Source: Brevibacillus_H ginsengisoli (GTDB taxonomy: Bacteria > Bacillota > Bacilli > Brevibacillales > Brevibacillaceae). Taken from it: 64,000 bases of DNA. Shown here in pieces: positions 59,928-64,000 of the stretch. Every line of letters starts with the position of its first letter. Positions within the stretch are counted from its first letter, which is position 1. Both the position numbers and the translations under genes were made by a program. The stretch is taken from contig NZ_JBNJQR010000003.1 of assembly GCF_050113715.1 (NCBI RefSeq), forward strand, positions 310,001 to 374,000. The letters run 5' to 3'. The notes beneath the pieces were generated by a model. That model ran no database searches, was not told where the DNA came from, and worked only from the letters and a program-made list of their open reading frames with translations.

Positions 59928-60431
59928 CTAGAGCAGCTTGTAATAAAAAACGGTGTCATGGAGATTCCCGTCAGCGGAGCGCGCATATTGAGGAATTCTT
60001 CCCGCCTCGACATAACCGAAAGAGAGGTACAGCGTATTGGAAGGATCGCCTGCACGCGTATCCAGAACCAAGGTGCTTCGGCCTTCGATACGGGCATTTT
60101 CTTCTGCGGTGGACATTAAGGCTTGGGCAATTCCCCGGCGTCTGGCTGTTGGATGGACCATCAACTTGGCGATCTCGGCTCGATGCGATCCGTTCGAACG
60201 CTCACAGAGGTGAAGCTGGATCGTCCCAACAGGTTCTTCCTGCAGGTAGGCTACCCACAGGAGTACGCTAGGCGAAAGAACATCATTCCAGTAGGCTAAG
60301 GCTTCCTCGTAACGGAGTGGAGGCAGGAAACCAATCGAGGCTCCATCCTCCACGACGTCGATCAATAGTTGACTCAAACTCTCGCATAGATCAGGCTCTA
60401 ATTGGGTAATCGGTTGGATATGAAACGACAT
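59928..60431 (-). CDS. GNAT family N-acetyltransferase
   Basis: A 167-residue acetyltransferase. The acetyl-CoA loop is VHPTARRRGIAQALMSTAEENA (R/Q-x-x-G-x-G/A pattern), followed by LVLDTRAGDPSNTLYLSFGYVEAGRIPQYARSADGNLHDTVFYYKLL. This C-terminal layout resembles acyl-CoA acetyltransferases acting on amino acids or antibiotics; the substrate is not known. Its 3' end faces the 6S terminator. AAGGGAGAG precedes the ATG. Confidence 0.85.
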   Translation of the reverse strand: MSFHIQPITQLEPDLCESLSQLLIDVVEDGASIGFLPPLRYEEALAYWNDVLSPSVLLWVAYLQEEPVGTIQLHLCERSNGSHRAEIAKLMVHPTARRRGIAQALMSTAEENARIEGRSTLVLDTRAGDPSNTLYLSFGYVEAGRIPQYARSADGNLHDTVFYYKLL

Positions 60432-60467
60432 AAGCGAAACTCTCCCTTCTGTTTAATCTATTGCTTG

Positions 60468-60501
60468 AAAAAAAGACTAGCGCTACGTAAGGCTAGTCTT
60501 T
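60468..60501 (-). terminator. Terminator of the PrsA-like gene
   Basis: On the minus strand a 10-bp stem AAAGACTAGC (60501-60492) pairs with 60481-60472 and is followed by a T-run opposite 60468-60474. Confidence 0.85.
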
Positions 60502-60529
60502 CGTCCATTTTATCGAAAATGAATGGGCA

Positions 60530-61765
60530 TTATTTATTGAATTGCGCTAACGTTTCTGTACGGAATTGATTGGTTTTTTCGTTAATCAGAGCCATCTCCA
60601 CTTGATCCTTTACTTGATCATACGGAAGGATGGAACGGGATTCCACGAGGATCACATGGTAGCCGAATTGGGTTTTTACCGGCTGTCCTACCTGTCCGAT
60701 TGGTTGCGTCAGGGTAGCGTCACGGAATTCTTTTACCCAATTGTTCACCGGTACATTTTCATACAGTCCGCCATTATTATTACTTCCTGGATCAGTGGAG
60801 AGTTCTTTGGCCAGGTCTACGAACTTCTCCCCATTGTTCAAGCGGCTAATCACAGATTTGGCTTGGTCCTCCGTATCTACTAGGATGTGACGCACACTGG
60901 CTACAGTCGATAGCTCAGGGTGATTTTTATAATAGGTTTGGCGATCTTGCTCGGTTAGTTTTGTTTTCACATAAGCGGATGTAAACTGATCGTAGATGAT
61001 CAATTGACGAATATCCTGATCCGTGATACCAATTGTTGCCATTTCTTGTCTCATCTGTGCTTCGGTGAGATTATTATTGGTCATCACAGCATCCAACGTC
61101 TCGGAAGTCGTTTTCGTCACTTCGTCAGTAGAGAATTTGATTTGACTGCCGTATGTAGCCATCAAATATTTCGCGTACAAGGCGGCGTCTCCCGCTTTAC
61201 GACGGAAAACTTGTTCGATAAACGGTTCTTGTTGCAGTGGATTACCACCGAGCAGAAAAATAAAGGCTTTATACTGCTTGTCCGCTTCATCGGCTGTAAG
61301 CGTGACGTTGCCTAATTGACCGTAAGCTTTGAGATCAGCGATTAAGACTTGGTGAGCCGCCGCGTTCCAATTTACTTGATAACGTAACGCGTCCGCGATG
61401 AAACGTACCGGAACCATGGTTCGTCCGTTTATAATTTGGGGTTGAGCGTCAAGATTAAGGACTTGTCCATTGTGCGTCGCCGCTTTTTGTTCAATCACCA
61501 GTTGTATGGTGTCGGATGATTTTTTAATGGTGACGGTACGCTTTGCATTATTCCAATCAACCTGAAAACCGAGCGATTTTGCAATTGGGCTAATTGGGAC
61601 AAGCGTGCGACTATTGCGAATGACTGGTTTTTGATCAGGGAAGACGATTTCTTTTTGATTATAAAGCACGTGAATCTGGGGTTGTGCTGGAACCGTAGCG
61701 GCCAACGCCGATGTGGGAATTACTGTACATGCAAGAAAAATCGCAAGGGTTTGTTTTAATTTCAT
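60530..61765 (-). CDS. Secreted peptidyl-prolyl isomerase (PrsA-like) with stalk domain
   Basis: A 411-residue exported protein. A signal peptide (MKLKQTLAIFLACTVIPTSALA, AxA cleavage) is followed by a copper amine oxidase N-terminal (stalk) domain (about 30-150) with two repeats ending RTLVPISPIAKSLGFQVDWN and RTMVPVRFIADALRYQVNWN. A SurA/PrsA-type helical domain and a parvulin domain (about 290-390: VRHILVDTEDQAKSVISRLNNGEKF, LSTDPGSNNNGGLYENVPVN, TQFGYHVILVESR) complete it. Unlike PrsA lipoproteins it has only a poor lipobox. It probably folds secreted proteins. GGAG is 12 bases from the ATG. Confidence 0.85.
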   Translation of the reverse strand: MKLKQTLAIFLACTVIPTSALAATVPAQPQIHVLYNQKEIVFPDQKPVIRNSRTLVPISPIAKSLGFQVDWNNAKRTVTIKKSSDTIQLVIEQKAATHNGQVLNLDAQPQIINGRTMVPVRFIADALRYQVNWNAAAHQVLIADLKAYGQLGNVTLTADEADKQYKAFIFLLGGNPLQQEPFIEQVFRRKAGDAALYAKYLMATYGSQIKFSTDEVTKTTSETLDAVMTNNNLTEAQMRQEMATIGITDQDIRQLIIYDQFTSAYVKTKLTEQDRQTYYKNHPELSTVASVRHILVDTEDQAKSVISRLNNGEKFVDLAKELSTDPGSNNNGGLYENVPVNNWVKEFRDATLTQPIGQVGQPVKTQFGYHVILVESRSILPYDQVKDQVEMALINEKTNQFRTETLAQFNK

Positions 61766-61832
61766 CAGTGAGAATCAACTCCATCATGTTGAAAGTAGGG
61801 CGCATACTGATCAAGCCTACAATACAATAGGC

Positions 61833-61863
61833 AAAAAAGCTACCACATCATCTGCAGTAGCTT
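61833..61863 (-). terminator. Terminator of the GNQ-repeat gene
   Basis: On the minus strand AAGCTAC (61863-61857) pairs with GTAGCTT (61843-61837), then a T-run opposite 61833-61838. Confidence 0.75.
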
Positions 61864-61880
61864 CGAAAGACGAAAATATA

Positions 61881-62321
61881 TTAATTTGAGCTTCCAAATT
61901 GTTGGCCTCCACCACCGTTTTGACCGTTTTGACCATCTTCGGTGCTAACGATAGTCAGTAGATCTTTTAACCTTTTAGTTTCCTTGGCATCTTGAATGAT
62001 TTGATACATTTGCAGGAACGTGGCTTTCTGTCCCTCGGGAATTCCTTTAATTCGAACGGTCATTTCTTGAGGTCCCTGATTTCCTTGATTTCCCTGATTT
62101 CCTTGATTTCCCTGATTTCCTTGATTCCCTTGATTGTTTTGTTGTCCATTTTGATCGGAGCCATAGTCGTCTTGTCCGAAACCGAATAAGGAGAACCCAC
62201 TATCGTCTTGATTTGAATCTTGCCCTTGACCCTGATCTTGATTTTGATTGTCCTTGTTCTCTGGCTCAAACAAAATATTGAATTCGTTTAGATCTGTTTG
62301 GACGATTCCAATCACATTCAT
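61881..62321 (-). CDS. GNQ-repeat low-complexity protein
   Basis: A 146-residue protein, not a recognised family. It has an N-terminal structured segment (MNVIGIVQTDLNEFNILFEP), an Asn/Gln/Asp-rich stretch, then six tandem GNQ tripeptides, a second structured segment (MTVRIKGIPEGQKATFLQMYQIIQDAKETKRLKDLLTIV) and a Gly/Gln/Asn-rich end. Start ATG 62321 has AAAGGAG upstream; the frame is open from 62363. The absence of a signal peptide suggests a cytoplasmic or spore location. The middle repeat is a 9-base tandem repeat in DNA. Confidence 0.65.
   Translation of the reverse strand: MNVIGIVQTDLNEFNILFEPENKDNQNQDQGQGQDSNQDDSGFSLFGFGQDDYGSDQNGQQNNQGNQGNQGNQGNQGNQGNQGPQEMTVRIKGIPEGQKATFLQMYQIIQDAKETKRLKDLLTIVSTEDGQNGQNGGGGQQFGSSN
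62073..62137. repeat. 9-base tandem repeat coding for GNQ
   Basis: About seven units alternating CCCTGATTT and CCTTGATTT (an 18-base period) on the plus strand encode the GNQ tripeptides of the minus-strand gene. Such repeats often vary in copy number. Confidence 0.9.
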
Positions 62322-62375
62322 CTCGCTTACTCCTTTGTCATCTGAGATTGTACTTCCCGACAAGAGGTGGAAGGA

Positions 62376-62720
62376 TCAGCCTGGGTGCTTGGAATGATGA
62401 ACCCCATTGCGCTGTAAATAATCATGGTAGAAGTACTCGACTACGGATAAGGCAAACGACGTTAAGAAGAGACCCGATAACGAGAAAAGCTGCATGAAAA
62501 CAACGCTGGCCGCCCATAAAAAACTAAAACTAAAGATGAAATCGGCCAAGCTGGCAAAGGTATTGGTAGTTCGCGGCAAAATGACCAAATCTCCCACCAC
62601 ATAGGTGATTAGAGCGAGTGCTACGCTCGTTACCAATGCAAATAGAAGTGATGTATGGGACCAGAGCAAGCCTGGTACAGCAATGATACCGTTCAATAGT
62701 AATTTCCAGACGAGGCTCAT
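62376..62720 (-). CDS. DUF2512 (YndM-like) membrane protein
   Basis: A 114-residue protein with four hydrophobic segments. The DUF2512 signature is ALITYVVGDLVILPRTTNTFASLADFIFSFSFLW. A short His-containing tail (YLQRNGVHHSKHPG) follows. Function is unknown. The family is widespread in spore formers. Its stop is 55 bases before the preferred GNQ-repeat start. Confidence 0.85.
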   Translation of the reverse strand: MSLVWKLLLNGIIAVPGLLWSHTSLLFALVTSVALALITYVVGDLVILPRTTNTFASLADFIFSFSFLWAASVVFMQLFSLSGLFLTSFALSVVEYFYHDYLQRNGVHHSKHPG

Positions 62721-62831
62721 ACTTCGAACAGCTCCATTCTAAGGGAGTCTCTTTGTTCTAGTATGAACCTCGGGGGTAATCCTATGCACATCCTGACCAG
62801 GTACCTTGCTCAAATGGCTTCCAAATCAGGT

Positions 62832-64000
62832 TCAGGCTTTTCCTTGAGAACGGAGTGTTCGAATCTGAGCTTCCTCAGGTGTCACGTACAAAGTCCTCTG
62901 ATTGTCGTAAATCACGAATCCAGGCTTGGCGCCACTAGGCTTTTTCACATATTTCACGAGGGTGTAATCGATCGGGACAAGGCTTCCTTGGCGAGACTTG
63001 CTGAAGTAGGCCGCGAGATTGGCCGCTTCCAGTAAGGTTTGATCGGGAATTTCCCGTGATCGGATGACCACATGTGATCCTGGGATGTCTTTAGCATGCA
63101 GCCAAGTATCCGCCCCATTCGCCAGTTTATTGGTCAAATAATCGTTTTGTTTGTTGTTTTTTCCTACATAGATGGGGATGCCATCACTGGAGGTATAGAC
63201 TTCAATTTCAGGCTGGAGGTCTTTTTTCTTTTTCGCGGTACGCTTTTGACGATTTCGCAGATAGCCTTGCTCCACCAGTTCTTCGCGAATTTCGGCCGCT
63301 TCGGTAACCGTGGCGTACTCCAATTGAACTAGGATGGTGTCCAGGTACAGAATTTCTTCTTGAGCGAGGGTGATTTGCTCCTCGACAATCTGCATGCTGT
63401 TCTTGGCCTTGTTGTAGCGTTTGTAATAGCTTTGTAGATTCTCGGAAGGAGTCTTCAGCGGATCGAGCGGAATGCTGACGGAGGCCGCATTCTCGTCGTA
63501 CCAGTTCACGGTGACAAGCTCGTGATCTCCACGTTTCAATTGATGCATATTGGCTGTAATCAGCTCGCCATACAGACGGAACTGATCGGCATCCTGAGCA
63601 TCCTGAAGTGTCAGCTTAAGCTTCTCAATTTTTTTCTCGTTTTTCTGCTTTTCATTGGTCACCAGACGGATTAGGTCGTACACTTTTTGCTTGATCTGGT
63701 CCCGTTGTGCCTTTACTTCATAGAATGTTTGCAGACACTCGCTAATGGAATCAAAATTGATCACTTCCCCGTCCGCTACGTGGGTGAGGGGGGTGATGGA
63801 GAAGACCGTTTTGTCCTTTGTTTGTACGATAGTTGGTTGATAACGCTGGTGAATCACTTCCTGCACCAACTCGTGAAATGCAGCCCAGACCTTGTCGCGA
63901 GTGCCCAGACCTGCCCGGTGAATGATTTCTTTGGCGAGAAGAGGACTGATACCGCTAAATAAATCCACCAATTGTTTGTCCAGTTTGCCAGCGTTCCAAT
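62832..64000 (-). CDS. rqcH: RqcH (NFACT/fibronectin-binding protein A family), N-terminal part outside the window
   Basis: A partial gene: about 389 C-terminal codons, the rest lying right of position 64000. The central helical coiled-coil region (LIRLVTNEKQKNEKKIEKLKLTLQDAQD; YNKAKNSMQIVEEQITLAQEEILYLDTIL) precedes the NFACT-R domain (YTSSDGIPIYVGKNNKQNDYLTNKLANGADTWLHAKDIPGSHVVIRS). RqcH binds stalled 50S subunits and adds C-terminal Ala tails to arrested peptides. The in-frame GTG at 63971 is internal, not the start, because the frame continues to the edge. Confidence 0.93.
   Translation of the reverse strand, partial: WNAGKLDKQLVDLFSGISPLLAKEIIHRAGLGTRDKVWAAFHELVQEVIHQRYQPTIVQTKDKTVFSITPLTHVADGEVINFDSISECLQTFYEVKAQRDQIKQKVYDLIRLVTNEKQKNEKKIEKLKLTLQDAQDADQFRLYGELITANMHQLKRGDHELVTVNWYDENAASVSIPLDPLKTPSENLQSYYKRYNKAKNSMQIVEEQITLAQEEILYLDTILVQLEYATVTEAAEIREELVEQGYLRNRQKRTAKKKKDLQPEIEVYTSSDGIPIYVGKNNKQNDYLTNKLANGADTWLHAKDIPGSHVVIRSREIPDQTLLEAANLAAYFSKSRQGSLVPIDYTLVKYVKKPSGAKPGFVIYDNQRTLYVTPEEAQIRTLRSQGKA

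Noticed and set aside
62073..62137. Possible CRISPR-like repeat
   Set aside because: The 9-base units are contiguous without spacers and encode GNQ tripeptides in a gene.

Overview
The window is a low-to-mid GC Firmicutes chromosome segment of the order Bacillales. The evidence is the ylmC-pgeF-ylmE-sepF-ylmG-ylmH-divIVA-ileS cell-division block, a T-box leader, PyrR attenuators, a Firmicutes-type 6S RNA, sporulation-associated families (YlmC/YmxH, YteA-type DksA protein, YjzC) and strong AGGAGG ribosome binding sites. The gene set looks Brevibacillus/Paenibacillaceae-like, but that assignment is inference.

Layout. 0-4.2 kb: the conserved division block downstream of where sigG normally lies. 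4.2-7.5 kb: an isoleucine T-box and ileS. 7.5-11 kb: a malate-type module (orphan CitB-family response regulator, 2-hydroxycarboxylate symporter, malic enzyme) with a candidate CcpA site. 11-15.5 kb: MarC, a DksA/YteA-type protein, an enolase-superfamily enzyme and an MFS transporter. 15.5-20 kb (minus strand): Nudix hydrolase, FAD oxidoreductase, TerC-family protein, and a pspA-DUF4178-DUF4247 envelope-stress cluster headed by a sequence matching the sigma-W consensus. 20.1-22.3 kb: topoisomerase III. 22.9-32.3 kb: a tight five-gene operon (DUF4912, GH57-GT4 fusion, nucleotidyltransferase-phosphomannomutase-like fusion, GH15 glucoamylase-like, phosphoglucomutase) that looks like a self-contained route for making and breaking an alpha-glucan. 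32.4-34.7 kb: kinase-like protein, lspA, an array of hairpins, rluD. 34.7-45.2 kb: the pyrimidine operon with three PyrR-type attenuators (pyrR, pyrP, pyrB, pyrC, carA, carB, pyrF, pyrE), without pyrK/pyrD. 45.3-49.1 kb: one giant membrane protein joining DUF2062, GH18-like, NodB deacetylase and GT2 synthase domains. 49.2-55.9 kb: small accessory genes, including a decaying KptA-like gene and a His/Cys-rich protein. 56-59.6 kb: a CaiB/enoyl-CoA hydratase/acyl-CoA ligase operon. 59.6-59.9 kb: 6S RNA. 59.9-64 kb (minus strand): GNAT, a secreted PrsA-like foldase with a stalk domain, a GNQ-repeat protein, DUF2512, and the C-terminal part of rqcH running off the end.

The most unusual signals are: (i) a roughly 220-bp repeated element, bounded by a 16-17 bp inverted repeat, present twice (11.0 and 22.5 kb) with no convincing coding content; (ii) the alpha-glucan operon with two fused enzymes; (iii) the four-domain polysaccharide enzyme; (iv) the PspA cluster behind an ECF-type promoter; and (v) a KptA-like gene that has lost its usual histidines and is frameshifted. 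Product names come from motif and family recognition by eye; no database search was run.
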